Shown: piece after piece, positions 1 to 7,322 of the stretch
Layout: every line of letters starts with the position of its first letter
Numbering within the stretch: position 1 is the first letter of the stretch
Assembly: GCA_900548285.1 (NCBI GenBank)
Contig: URKE01000046.1
Location: 1 to 16,288, forward strand
DNA length: 16,288 nucleotides
Origin: an uncultured Eubacteriales bacterium
Lineage (GTDB): Bacteria > Bacillota > Clostridia > Christensenellales > Borkfalkiaceae
Direction: 5' to 3'
Translations under genes and position numbers: made by a program
Notes under the pieces: model-generated
What the model was told of the DNA's origin: nothing
The model's input: only the letters and a program-made list of their open reading frames with translations
Database searches by the model: none

Positions 1-33
1 AAAATCAGAATAAAATCGGAATAGAAACAATAG

Positions 34-72
34 AAAACCCCGTCGGGAGAAAAATTTCTTTGACGGGGTTTT
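34..72. terminator. Bidirectional intrinsic terminator
   Basis: A perfect 11-bp stem (34-44 with 62-72, AAAACCCCGTC/GACGGGGTTTT) encloses a loop that can itself pair (AGAAA/TTTCT). The stem starts with four A and ends with four T, so a U-tract follows the GC-rich part on both strands. It lies about 70 nt past the stop of the leftward phosphofructokinase gene and plausibly ends that operon. It could also end a rightward transcript entering from outside the window. Confidence 0.8.
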
Positions 73-77
73 ATTAT

Positions 78-113
78 GATAATCGACTTATAGGCGGGGT
101 TTTGAGGTGTGAT
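78..113 (+). repeat. Intergenic 36-nt repeat, copy 1
   Basis: This is one of three related intergenic copies. The 18 nt at 78-95 (GATAATCGACTTATAGGC) are identical to 10213-10230. A second conserved block, TTTTG[AC]GG, follows four variable bases, and TGAT closes the element. By eye, identity to copy 2 is 30/36 and to the reverse-strand copy 3 (7279-7314) is 27/36. This copy lies 5 nt beyond the bidirectional terminator and downstream of the leftward operon, so it is not in front of a visible gene here. Function unknown. Confidence 0.6.
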
Positions 114-144
114 TACGCAAAATCCGCAGGCGATAAACCTTAAT

Positions 145-1377
145 TTACAACTTGAATTTAATATTTTTTAGTTTTGCGTAAACGGGTAAACCGTTTTTAA
201 GCCTGCGATTCGGCTCTCCCGCAATGAGCGGCAGAGCGTAAGCAACGAAATCGTTCGTAAGGTTCGTCCCGTCTGCTGTTATCCATTCGGCGGGGATTTG
301 TTTTTCGGCGTTCGCCGCGGAAGAAAGCGGTTCGGCAACGTATTCTATTTCATACGTTTCGCCCGGTTTTCTCCTGAACGCGATCATCTTGTCCGTTTCG
401 CCATTGACGGCTTTTTTGACGGCTTGCCTGCCGGCGTTGAAAGATTCTTCGATATCGGTATCGGAAGCGCAGTGCGCCGCGCAACGTTGCAGAATATTCA
501 GTTCAACGGCTTTGCATTTCAGCCCGAGCGACTTCGCTTTGGCTTTTAAAATCGAGCAGACTCCGCCGAGTTGCGAATGTCCGAAAACGTCGGTCGAACT
601 CTGATCTTCGCCCACGTATTTGCCGTTTTCAAAGCGGATTCCTTCCGAAACAGCAACGACGCAGTATTTTTTTGCGTCGACGACGGTTTTAACGTCCGAC
701 AAAAATTTCTCGTAAGAAAACGGAGTTTCCGGCAGATAAATGAGATCGGCGCCGAAACCGTTTACCGATGCGAGTTTACTCGCCGCGGTCAGCCAGCCGG
801 CGTTTCTGCCCATGATTTCCACAACGACGACGAGCGGCGAGGGGTAAATCGAAGCGTCGCGGTTTATCTCCATAATCGAGTTGGCTATGTATTTCGCCGC
901 GCTCCCGTAGCCGGGGCAGTGGTCCGTGCCGCAAAGGTCGTTATCGATCGTTTTCGGTATGCCGATAACGTTCACGTCGTAGCCCGATTTCTGCATATAT
1001 TTCGAGATTTTGTCGCAGGTATCCATGCTGTCGTTACCGCCGTTATAGAAGAAATAGCGGACGTCGTATTTTTTAAAGACCTCCAATATTCTGCGGTAAT
1101 CGGTATCGTCCTCGGCAGGGTTTTTAAGTTTGTATCTTACCGAGCCGAACGCCGATGCGGGCGTGTGTTTCAGCGCCTCGAGTTCGGCTTTATCTTCGAG
1201 CGAAATATCGAAAAAATCTTCGTCCAAAACGCCCTTTATTCCGTGATGAGCGCACAGAACGCCCGTCACGGATTCGTTTTCGAGGGCTTCGAGAAGTCCC
1301 CCGGCAATGCTTGCGTTAATAACCGTCGTCGGTCCGCCCGATTGAGCGAAAACGCATCTTCCTTTAAGATTTTTCAT
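145..1377 (-). CDS. pfp: 6-phosphofructokinase, PPi-dependent (Pfp) type
   Basis: 410 aa, a phosphofructokinase-superfamily enzyme that phosphorylates fructose 6-phosphate to the 1,6-bisphosphate in the cytoplasm. Visible motifs are SGGPTTVINAS (13-23), GGNDS (113-117), PKTIDND (141-147, with catalytic D145) and MGRNAGW (189-195). The lysine in PKTIDND, and Asp where ATP enzymes have Gly (GGDGS becomes GGNDS), are known hallmarks of the PPi-using branch. They predict a reversible PPi-linked reaction, although the donor cannot be proven from sequence. N115 replaces the usual magnesium-binding Asp of GGD, which may be a subfamily trait. The length (about 400 aa) fits this branch rather than the roughly 320-aa bacterial ATP enzymes. 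The gene lies 61 nt behind pfkA, same strand, and is probably co-transcribed. No convincing Shine-Dalgarno precedes the ATG, which sits in an A-rich stretch. Confidence 0.85.
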   Translation of the reverse strand: MKNLKGRCVFAQSGGPTTVINASIAGGLLEALENESVTGVLCAHHGIKGVLDEDFFDISLEDKAELEALKHTPASAFGSVRYKLKNPAEDDTDYRRILEVFKKYDVRYFFYNGGNDSMDTCDKISKYMQKSGYDVNVIGIPKTIDNDLCGTDHCPGYGSAAKYIANSIMEINRDASIYPSPLVVVVEIMGRNAGWLTAASKLASVNGFGADLIYLPETPFSYEKFLSDVKTVVDAKKYCVVAVSEGIRFENGKYVGEDQSSTDVFGHSQLGGVCSILKAKAKSLGLKCKAVELNILQRCAAHCASDTDIEESFNAGRQAVKKAVNGETDKMIAFRRKPGETYEIEYVAEPLSSAANAEKQIPAEWITADGTNLTNDFVAYALPLIAGEPNRRLKNGLPVYAKLKNIKFKL

Positions 1378-1438
1378 AAGTTTTTATCGTTTTTATGTGG
1401 GTTATATTTGTCGGGATGAAAGGATATACAAGGAGATC

Positions 1439-2398
1439 TCAGCAGAGTTTAGACGCCATGTCGTAAAGGTGCTTATCTATTTTTTTCGTCTGCGAAAGGG
1501 CTTCGGTTATGTCGAGGTCGACGATTTTGTTGTTCTTTATGCCGATAACTCTGTTGGTTTTGCCCTCGATGAGAAGTTCGGTTGCTCTCGTGCCGAATCT
1601 TGCGGCGAGCATTCTGTCGGCCATGGTGGGCGTGCCGCCTCTCTGAATGTGACCGAGAGTTGTTACTTTGACGTCTGCGCCGCTGATAACCGAAACGATG
1701 GTCTTGATTTCCTGTTCGTTGCCCGCGCCTTCCGCAAGGACGATTATGTTCGAGGTTTTGCCCCTTTCCTTGCTCTTTTTGATGTCCTCCGCGATAGCCT
1801 GAATGTCGTAAGGCACTTCGGGAACGAGAATATATTCCGCGCCGCCGCAGATTCCGGAGTAGAGAGCGATATCGCCGCAACGTCTGCCCATAACTTTGAC
1901 GAGCGAAACGCGGTCGTGCGAGGTCATCGTATCTCTGAGATTGTTTATCGCCCAGAGAACGGTGTTCACGGCGGTGTCGAATCCGAGAGTGTAATCGGTG
2001 TAAGCAAGGTCGTTATCTATCGTGCCGGGGATACCGACGACGTTGATTCCGTTTTCGTCGGACAGACATCTCGCGCCGGTGAACGAACCGTCGCCGCCGA
2101 TGACCACAAGTCCTTCGATGCCGAGGGCTTTAAGGTTATCCGCTGCTTTTTTTCTCGTTTCGGGAAGTTTGAATTCAAGACATCTCGCCGTTTTGAGAAT
2201 GGTGCCGCCCCTCTGAACTATATCGCACACCGAATGAGCGTTCATCTGAGTGATGCTGTTGTTTACGAGGCCGTAATAACCTCTTTCCACGCCGAAAACT
2301 TCCAATCCGCTGTTGACTGCGCTTCTTACGCACGCTCTGATGCAGGCGTTCATACCCGGCGCGTCGCCGCCGCTTGTGAGAATTGCTATTTTTTTCAT
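1439..2398 (-). CDS. pfkA: ATP-dependent 6-phosphofructokinase PfkA
   Basis: 319 aa, the usual length for bacterial ATP-PFK, the committed step of glycolysis and a cytoplasmic homotetramer in the family. Motifs are TSGGDAPGMNA (8-18), GGDGS (101-105; the D/G pair indicates ATP as donor), PGTIDND (124-130; the Gly at the donor-selecting site also indicates ATP, D128 catalytic), MGRRCGD (170-176) and GHIQRGGTP near the effector and subunit interface. The start is supported by a strong GAGGAGGT (2405-2412) 6 nt upstream of ATG. The gene lies 129 nt behind dnaE on the same strand and 61 nt ahead of the PPi-type paralogue. I see no clear promoter in the dnaE-pfkA gap, so read-through from dnaE is likely. 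A dnaE-pfkA neighbourhood is common in Bacillota. Confidence 0.95.
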   Translation of the reverse strand: MKKIAILTSGGDAPGMNACIRACVRSAVNSGLEVFGVERGYYGLVNNSITQMNAHSVCDIVQRGGTILKTARCLEFKLPETRKKAADNLKALGIEGLVVIGGDGSFTGARCLSDENGINVVGIPGTIDNDLAYTDYTLGFDTAVNTVLWAINNLRDTMTSHDRVSLVKVMGRRCGDIALYSGICGGAEYILVPEVPYDIQAIAEDIKKSKERGKTSNIIVLAEGAGNEQEIKTIVSVISGADVKVTTLGHIQRGGTPTMADRMLAARFGTRATELLIEGKTNRVIGIKNNKIVDLDITEALSQTKKIDKHLYDMASKLC

Positions 2399-2400
2399 AA

Positions 2401-2421
2401 GTTTACCTCCTCTGTGTAAAC
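2401..2421 (-). promoter_or_regulatory. Hairpin enclosing the pfkA ribosome binding site
   Basis: On the coding strand GTTTAC and GTAAAC form a perfect 6-bp inverted repeat with a 9-nt loop. The Shine-Dalgarno GAGGAGGT lies in the loop and the 3' arm. Just upstream is a perfect palindrome TAAAATTTTA. The rest of the 129-nt gap is A-rich on the coding strand, with a loose GC-rich repeat (CGCCGC/GCGGCG) and no recognisable -35/-10 pair. The stem is AU-rich and may only modestly mask the site. Confidence 0.4.
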
Positions 2422-2527
2422 AGTAAAATTTTATCGTTTTTGTTTTTCGCGTTTTGCCGCGTTTTTGTTTTGTCAGGTCGCGCCGCCGCTTTTTGCGTCT
2501 TGTTTTTATTTTTAACCCGGCGGCGAT

Positions 2528-5500
2528 TTACGCCGAGAAAAATTTGATGTCTTTTTCGTCGATAATCGAAAGAAGTTCGTTTACAAGTCCCTTGCAGTTT
2601 CTGACCGTCTGCGACATTTTATAGTTTTTCCCGTCTATCTTAAAACATACTATTATATCGCCCGGATAAGTGGAAAGTATGTCTATAAGTTCGTTTTTGA
2701 ATGATTTCGTATCGTCGTGAAGAATAATTCCGAGGTAATCTCTCGTCTGCTTTTGCTGTTTTTCTTCGGCGGGTTCGATTTCGTTCACGCTTGTCACCGA
2801 GTCCGCGATAACGCTCGCGCGCTCGTCTTTCAGTTGAAGTCGGCCGCGGATTTTAACCACTTGTTCGGGCGTGAGTTTATCCTTGAACTTTTCAAAGGTT
2901 TTCGGGAAGAAAACGCACTCGATAGCCCCGTAAGTATCTTCGACGGTGACGAACGCCATGTTCGATCCGGATTTTGTGGTTATTTTGTCCGCAGCGGTGA
3001 TGATTCCGCCGAAGTAAACGGGCATATCGTTTTTCACGTCCGTGAAGATTTTGTTTCCGTCCTCGTCCTCTTCAACGTTTGCGAGCATTTCCGTCGAAAA
3101 GGAGCAGTCCGCGAATTTGGATTTGAACCCGTCGAGCGGGTGTCCCGAAACGTAAACGCCGGTGACGTTCTTTTCGAGCGAAAGTTTGGTCTTGTTGTCG
3201 TATTCCGGAATGTCGGGATAACTTACGGTGAAGTTTACGTCCTCGGCGAGAAAATCGCCGAACAAACTCATCTGCGCGCTTTCGCGTTGTTTGGCTATAA
3301 TCAGAACCCTGTCGATAAGTTCGTCGTATATAGCGATGAGTTGCGCGCGTTTTTTTCCGAAACAGTCGAACGCGCCGGCATAGATAAGGTTTTCCACGAG
3401 CCGCTTGTTCAGAACTTTGCTTTCGCACCTCGAAACGAAGTTTTCAAAGGAGTGATATTTGCCGTTTTTTTCGCGTTCTTCGGTTATGGAGTCTATCGCC
3501 GCAAGACCTATGCCTTTAACTGCGGCAAGTCCGTAACGGATTTTGTTGTTTTTAACGCTGAAGAAGCCCACGCTCTCGTTGATGTCCGGGGGGAGAACTT
3601 TGATTCCCTCTTCTTTCGCGTAAGAAATGTAGTTCTTTATTTCGTCGATGTTGGTTATTCTGTTGTTGAGAACCGCCGTGAGGAATTCCGCCTCGTAATA
3701 ACATTTCAGATAAGCAGTCTGATAAGTCACGAGCGAATAAGCCGCCGCGTGCGATTTGTTGAACGCGTATTTTGCGAAGTCCTTCATTTCGTTCCACACG
3801 GCGTGAGCCACGTCCTCGGGAACGCCGCGCTTTAAGCATCCGTCTATCGCGGTGGAAACTTTGCCGTGTTTATCGACGGTTTCTTCCTTGCCGTGAATGA
3901 AGATGACTTCTTCCTTTATCATATCGTCCACTTTCTTTTTGCCCATCATTCGGCGGACCATATCTGCCTGACCGAGCGTGTAACCTGCGAGAGCCTGAAC
4001 GATTTTCATAACCTGTTCCTGATATACTATGCAACCGTAAGTCTGTTTGAGAATGGGTTCGAGCAGAGGATGCGCGTAAGTAACAAGTTCGGGGTTGTGT
4101 TTGCATTTTACGAATTTGGGTATGGAATCCATAGGTCCGGGGCGGTAAAGCGAAACCGCCGCGACTATATCTTCTATGCAGGACGGACGGAGTTCTTTCA
4201 TGAACTTCTGGAAGCCCGCCGATTCTATCTGGAATATGGCTTTCGTGTTTCCCGTGGCGAGCAGATCGAAAACTTTCGGATCGTCATAGGACGACTTGTC
4301 GAAGTCGAGTTCCACGCCGTGGTTCTGTTTGATATAATCGATAGCCATCTTGATATCGGAAAGGTTTCGTAAACCAAGGAAGTCCATTTTAAGGAATCCG
4401 AGGTGTTCGAGTTCCACGCCGGTATACTGGCTCGTTATATCTTCGCCGTTCCTGCCGAGCGGCATGTGCTTGTCGAGAATGTCCGCGCCGATGATAACCC
4501 CGCACGCGTGCGTGCTTGCCTGACGGGGCGAATCTTCGAGTTTTGCGGCGATGTCTACGACTCGCTTGATTTCGGGCGAGTCGTTATACATATTGACGAG
4601 TTCGGGAACGGAGAAGTCAACTCCGTAGTCCTTCGCGCCCTCTTTCGGGTGATATTTGCCGAAAACTTTGAGAATGATATTCGGGCGTTTCAGGTCGAAC
4701 TCGTCGCCGTTGGCGTTCTTTCTCACGAGTTTGTTCGGCATCGCCTTGGTAACTCTGTCCGCCTCGGAATAAGATACTTTTAATACTCTCGCAACGTCTT
4801 TTATCGCGTTTTTAGCCGCCATAGTGCCGAAAGTAACTATTTTACAAACTCTGTCGTAGCCGTATTTCCGGCGGACGTATTCAATAACTTCCTGACGGCG
4901 GCTATCTTCGAAGTCCACGTCGAAATCGGGCGCGGAAACACGTTCGGGGTTTAAGAAACGCTCGAAGTAAAGGTCGTATTTAAGCGGGTCGATGTTCGTT
5001 ATGCCGATAAGGTAAGCGACGATCGAGCCTGCGCCCGAACCACGCCCGGGGCCTACCGAAATGCCCATGTTTCTCGCCGCGTTTATATAGTCCCACACGA
5101 TGAGGAAGTATTCGATGAAGCCTTGTTTTTCGATGACGGCGAGTTCGCTTTCTATTCTGTCGCGTATCTCTTTGGTTTCCGCGCCGTACTTCTTTTTTAT
5201 GCCGGCGTCGATAAGTCCGCGGATATACGTTTTCGGGTCTTCGCCCGTTTCGGGGTAGTAATGCGGGAACATATAATGCCCGTAAACGAACCCGAAATTG
5301 CATTTGTCGGCAATTTCGAGAGTGGTTTCCAGAGCCTCGGGGTCGTTGGGGAAGAGCGCCGCCATCTCGTCGTAAGACTTAAGATAGAACTCGTCGTTGG
5401 GGAAGCGGAGTCTTTTCGGGTCGTCGTAATCCGCGCCCATCTGAACGCACATTAAAACGTCCTGCGATTCCGCGTCCGAACGTTCGAGATAATGCACGTC

Positions 5501-6103
5501 GTTGGTGGCGACGAGTTTTATTCCGTATTTTTTCGCGTAAGTACGCAGGTATTTGTTCACTTCGAGTTGCTCTTCGAGCATATGGTTCTGCATTTCGAGG
5601 TAAAAATCCTCCCCGAAAAGGTTTTTGAACCACAATACGAGCCTTTCCGCTTCGTCGAAGTTTCTGTTTAAAATCGCCTGAGGAATATCGCCCGCAAGGC
5701 ACGCCGAAAGGCAGATTAAGCCCTCGTGGTGAGCCTCGAGCGTTTTCAGGTCGATTCTCGGCTTATAATAAAATCCGTCGCGGAAAGCGATCGCGTTCAG
5801 AAGTGAAATATTCTTGTAACCTTCTTCGTTTTTGCAGAGCAGAACGAGGTGGTTGAGTTTTGCTTTTCCGCTTTTTACGGTCAGATCGTCGCAAACGTAA
5901 AATTCCGTTCCGATAATCGCCTTTATGCCTTCTTTCTCGCAGGCGTCGAAAAAGTTCACCGCGCCGTACATGTTTCCGTGGTCGGTTATGGCGAGCGCGG
6001 GCATTCCGAGAGCCTTGGCTTTTTTCGCCGCGACGGCTATTTTCGTCGCGCCGTCGAGTATGCTGTATTCCGTATGAACGTGTAAGTGTACGAAGTTTCC
6101 CAT
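2528..6103 (-). CDS. dnaE: DNA polymerase III subunit alpha (DnaE)
   Basis: 1191 aa, full length for the DnaE class of C-family replicative polymerases. In order: N-terminal PHP domain (HLHVHTEYS at 7-15, TDHGNMYG at 40-47, NDVH at 201-204; its metal ligands look largely kept), GPGRGSGAGS (351-360), palm catalytic aspartates D393 and D395 in PDFDVDF and D573 in KMDFLGLR, fingers and helix-hairpin-helix region, then a C-terminal OB fold (around residue 1010, GGIITAADKITTKSG). No 3'-5' exonuclease domain is inserted, so this is DnaE and not PolC. In Bacillota DnaE typically works beside PolC, which is not in this window. An AAGGA lies 4 nt before the ATG. The gene sits 64 nt behind hemW on the same strand. 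Confidence 0.97.
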   Translation of the reverse strand: MGNFVHLHVHTEYSILDGATKIAVAAKKAKALGMPALAITDHGNMYGAVNFFDACEKEGIKAIIGTEFYVCDDLTVKSGKAKLNHLVLLCKNEEGYKNISLLNAIAFRDGFYYKPRIDLKTLEAHHEGLICLSACLAGDIPQAILNRNFDEAERLVLWFKNLFGEDFYLEMQNHMLEEQLEVNKYLRTYAKKYGIKLVATNDVHYLERSDAESQDVLMCVQMGADYDDPKRLRFPNDEFYLKSYDEMAALFPNDPEALETTLEIADKCNFGFVYGHYMFPHYYPETGEDPKTYIRGLIDAGIKKKYGAETKEIRDRIESELAVIEKQGFIEYFLIVWDYINAARNMGISVGPGRGSGAGSIVAYLIGITNIDPLKYDLYFERFLNPERVSAPDFDVDFEDSRRQEVIEYVRRKYGYDRVCKIVTFGTMAAKNAIKDVARVLKVSYSEADRVTKAMPNKLVRKNANGDEFDLKRPNIILKVFGKYHPKEGAKDYGVDFSVPELVNMYNDSPEIKRVVDIAAKLEDSPRQASTHACGVIIGADILDKHMPLGRNGEDITSQYTGVELEHLGFLKMDFLGLRNLSDIKMAIDYIKQNHGVELDFDKSSYDDPKVFDLLATGNTKAIFQIESAGFQKFMKELRPSCIEDIVAAVSLYRPGPMDSIPKFVKCKHNPELVTYAHPLLEPILKQTYGCIVYQEQVMKIVQALAGYTLGQADMVRRMMGKKKVDDMIKEEVIFIHGKEETVDKHGKVSTAIDGCLKRGVPEDVAHAVWNEMKDFAKYAFNKSHAAAYSLVTYQTAYLKCYYEAEFLTAVLNNRITNIDEIKNYISYAKEEGIKVLPPDINESVGFFSVKNNKIRYGLAAVKGIGLAAIDSITEEREKNGKYHSFENFVSRCESKVLNKRLVENLIYAGAFDCFGKKRAQLIAIYDELIDRVLIIAKQRESAQMSLFGDFLAEDVNFTVSYPDIPEYDNKTKLSLEKNVTGVYVSGHPLDGFKSKFADCSFSTEMLANVEEDEDGNKIFTDVKNDMPVYFGGIITAADKITTKSGSNMAFVTVEDTYGAIECVFFPKTFEKFKDKLTPEQVVKIRGRLQLKDERASVIADSVTSVNEIEPAEEKQQKQTRDYLGIILHDDTKSFKNELIDILSTYPGDIIVCFKIDGKNYKMSQTVRNCKGLVNELLSIIDEKDIKFFSA

Positions 6104-6148
6104 TTTATCCTTTTAACTTTGCAGGGTATTTCTGTTGTTGTTTTTTTA

Positions 6149-6168
6149 AGCGTTTTCCGCAAAACGCT
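6149..6168 (-). other. Hairpin at the hemW stop codon
   Basis: A perfect 8-bp stem, AGCGTTTT/AAAACGCT with a 4-nt loop, begins on the last base of the hemW stop codon. On the transcribed strand it is followed by TAAAAAAAC rather than a U-tract, so it is not a standard intrinsic terminator. It may protect or process the hemW-dnaE mRNA, or separate the translation of the two genes. The remainder of the 64-nt gap carries only the dnaE ribosome binding site. Confidence 0.5.
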
Positions 6169-7277
6169 CAGTCCATAAAATGAATGATTATCTCGTTCTG
6201 AACGAAGAGATATTCGGGTTTTATCGCGATTCCGTCATCGGTTTCGTCGAGATATTTTTTCACGGAAGCCATTTTCTTCGCGTATTTCTCGGTAAAATCG
6301 AACCCGAAACGCGCTTTGTAGTCGGCAAACGAAATCCCTGCCGCAGTTCTCAGCCCGAGCATGACGAATTCGAATTCGCGTTCGTCGCCCTCGATGTTTT
6401 CGCTGAAAATTTCCGCAACCTTGTCGCGCATGATGCAGGCGACGTATTCGTCGATTTTTTCGGTGTTGGTGAACCGCCTTTCGCCGATGAACGACGACGC
6501 GGCAACGCCGAACCCGATATATTCGCCCCTTTTCCAGTAGTTGAGGTTATGGCGCGAATAATATCCGTCTTTGCAGAAGTTGGACACCTCGTATCGTTTA
6601 TAACCGAGTTTTTCGAGATACTCGACGGCGAACGCGTACTGATCGGCAACCTCGTCCTCGCTTGGTAATTCGCCGTTCAGATATCTGCCGTACATCGGCG
6701 TGCCTTCCTCGGCTTTAAGAGCGTAAGAAGAAACGTGCTTCGCGCCCGAACCGGCGGCAAGGTCTATCGCTTCTTTAATATCCTTTTCTGTCTGATCGGC
6801 AAGCCCTATCATTACGTCAACGCTGAAATTCTTGCCGGCGAGCAGTTTCGCCGCGTCGATAAAATCCTGTTTTGTGTGGATTCTGCCTATGTTGCGCAAA
6901 AGGTCGTCGTTTGCCGTCTGCAGCCCCACGCTGAAACGGTTGAAGCCGATTTTTTCGTAGCGGCCGACTTTTTCCGCGTCTACCGTTCCGGGATTCATTT
7001 CGATCGTGATTTCGGCGTCGTCCGTTATCTTGTAATAATTTTTAAGTTGGCGCATCGCGCCTTCGATATACTTCGGTTCGACGAACGACGGAGTGCCTCC
7101 GCCGAAGTAAACCGTGTCGAAAACGTAGTCTTTGCAAAGTTCGCTTCTGCCTTTCATTTCCCTGTAAAGGCAGGCGAAATACAAATCGCATTTGGAAAGT
7201 TCCTTCGGGTAAGACGCAAAGTCGCAATAGGCGCACTTGCTCTTGCAGAACGGAACGTGAACGTAAATCCCGGGCAT
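6168..7277 (-). CDS. hemW: Radical SAM heme chaperone HemW
   Basis: 369 aa, typical of HemW, long misannotated as oxygen-independent coproporphyrinogen III oxidase (HemN). The radical SAM cluster motif CKSKCAYC (C11, C15, C18) follows MPGIYVHVPF. It has the GGGTPS loop, EMNPGT, FSVGLQT, and the HNLNYW plus GFGVAASS block shared with HemW. The protein lacks the extra N-terminal cysteine region of true HemN. HemW binds heme and hands it to respiratory or other heme proteins. No heme pathway genes are visible here, so the role rests on family resemblance. GAGGA lies 6 nt before the ATG and overlaps the end of a repeated intergenic element. The lepA-hemW order, 45 nt apart here, is widely conserved in Bacillota, where hrcA-grpE-dnaK usually follow; here dnaE follows. 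Confidence 0.93.
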   Translation of the reverse strand: MPGIYVHVPFCKSKCAYCDFASYPKELSKCDLYFACLYREMKGRSELCKDYVFDTVYFGGGTPSFVEPKYIEGAMRQLKNYYKITDDAEITIEMNPGTVDAEKVGRYEKIGFNRFSVGLQTANDDLLRNIGRIHTKQDFIDAAKLLAGKNFSVDVMIGLADQTEKDIKEAIDLAAGSGAKHVSSYALKAEEGTPMYGRYLNGELPSEDEVADQYAFAVEYLEKLGYKRYEVSNFCKDGYYSRHNLNYWKRGEYIGFGVAASSFIGERRFTNTEKIDEYVACIMRDKVAEIFSENIEGDEREFEFVMLGLRTAAGISFADYKARFGFDFTEKYAKKMASVKKYLDETDDGIAIKPEYLFVQNEIIIHFMD

Positions 7278-7278
7278 T

Positions 7279-7314
7279 ATTAATCCTCAAAAATCGGTCT
7301 ATAAGTCGATTAAA
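7279..7314 (-). repeat. Intergenic 36-nt repeat, copy 3 (overlaps hemW RBS)
   Basis: Read on the minus strand, this matches the repeats at 78-113 and 10213-10248. It has the 14-nt core TAATCGACTTATAG, then TTTTTGAGG and a TTAAT end. It fills most of the 45-nt gap between lepA and hemW, and its GAGGA forms the hemW Shine-Dalgarno. The two ends (first two bases and last third) differ more than the core. Confidence 0.55.
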
Positions 7315-7322
7315 CGATATTT

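Noticed and set aside
109..171. Tiny GTG-initiated frame after repeat copy 1 (GAGG upstream)
   Set aside because: Only 20 codons, overlapping the 3' end of the leftward gene, with nothing supporting translation.
571..1419. 282-codon frame antisense to the PPi-type phosphofructokinase
   Set aside because: Low-complexity Val/Phe/Arg-rich translation with no motif; it overlaps a well supported gene completely.
1395..1440. Promoter-like TTGTAT and TATAAC before the PPi-type gene on the minus strand
   Set aside because: Spacing is about 19 nt and both boxes are imperfect; co-transcription with pfkA is simpler.
1397..2419. 340-codon open frame antisense to pfkA
   Set aside because: It is a mirror of pfkA codon usage (few TTA, CTA and TCA codons). 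The translation has no recognisable family and the opposite strand is a clear PfkA.
2717..3835. 372-codon frame antisense to dnaE
   Set aside because: Same codon-bias artefact; dnaE is full length with intact catalytic motifs.
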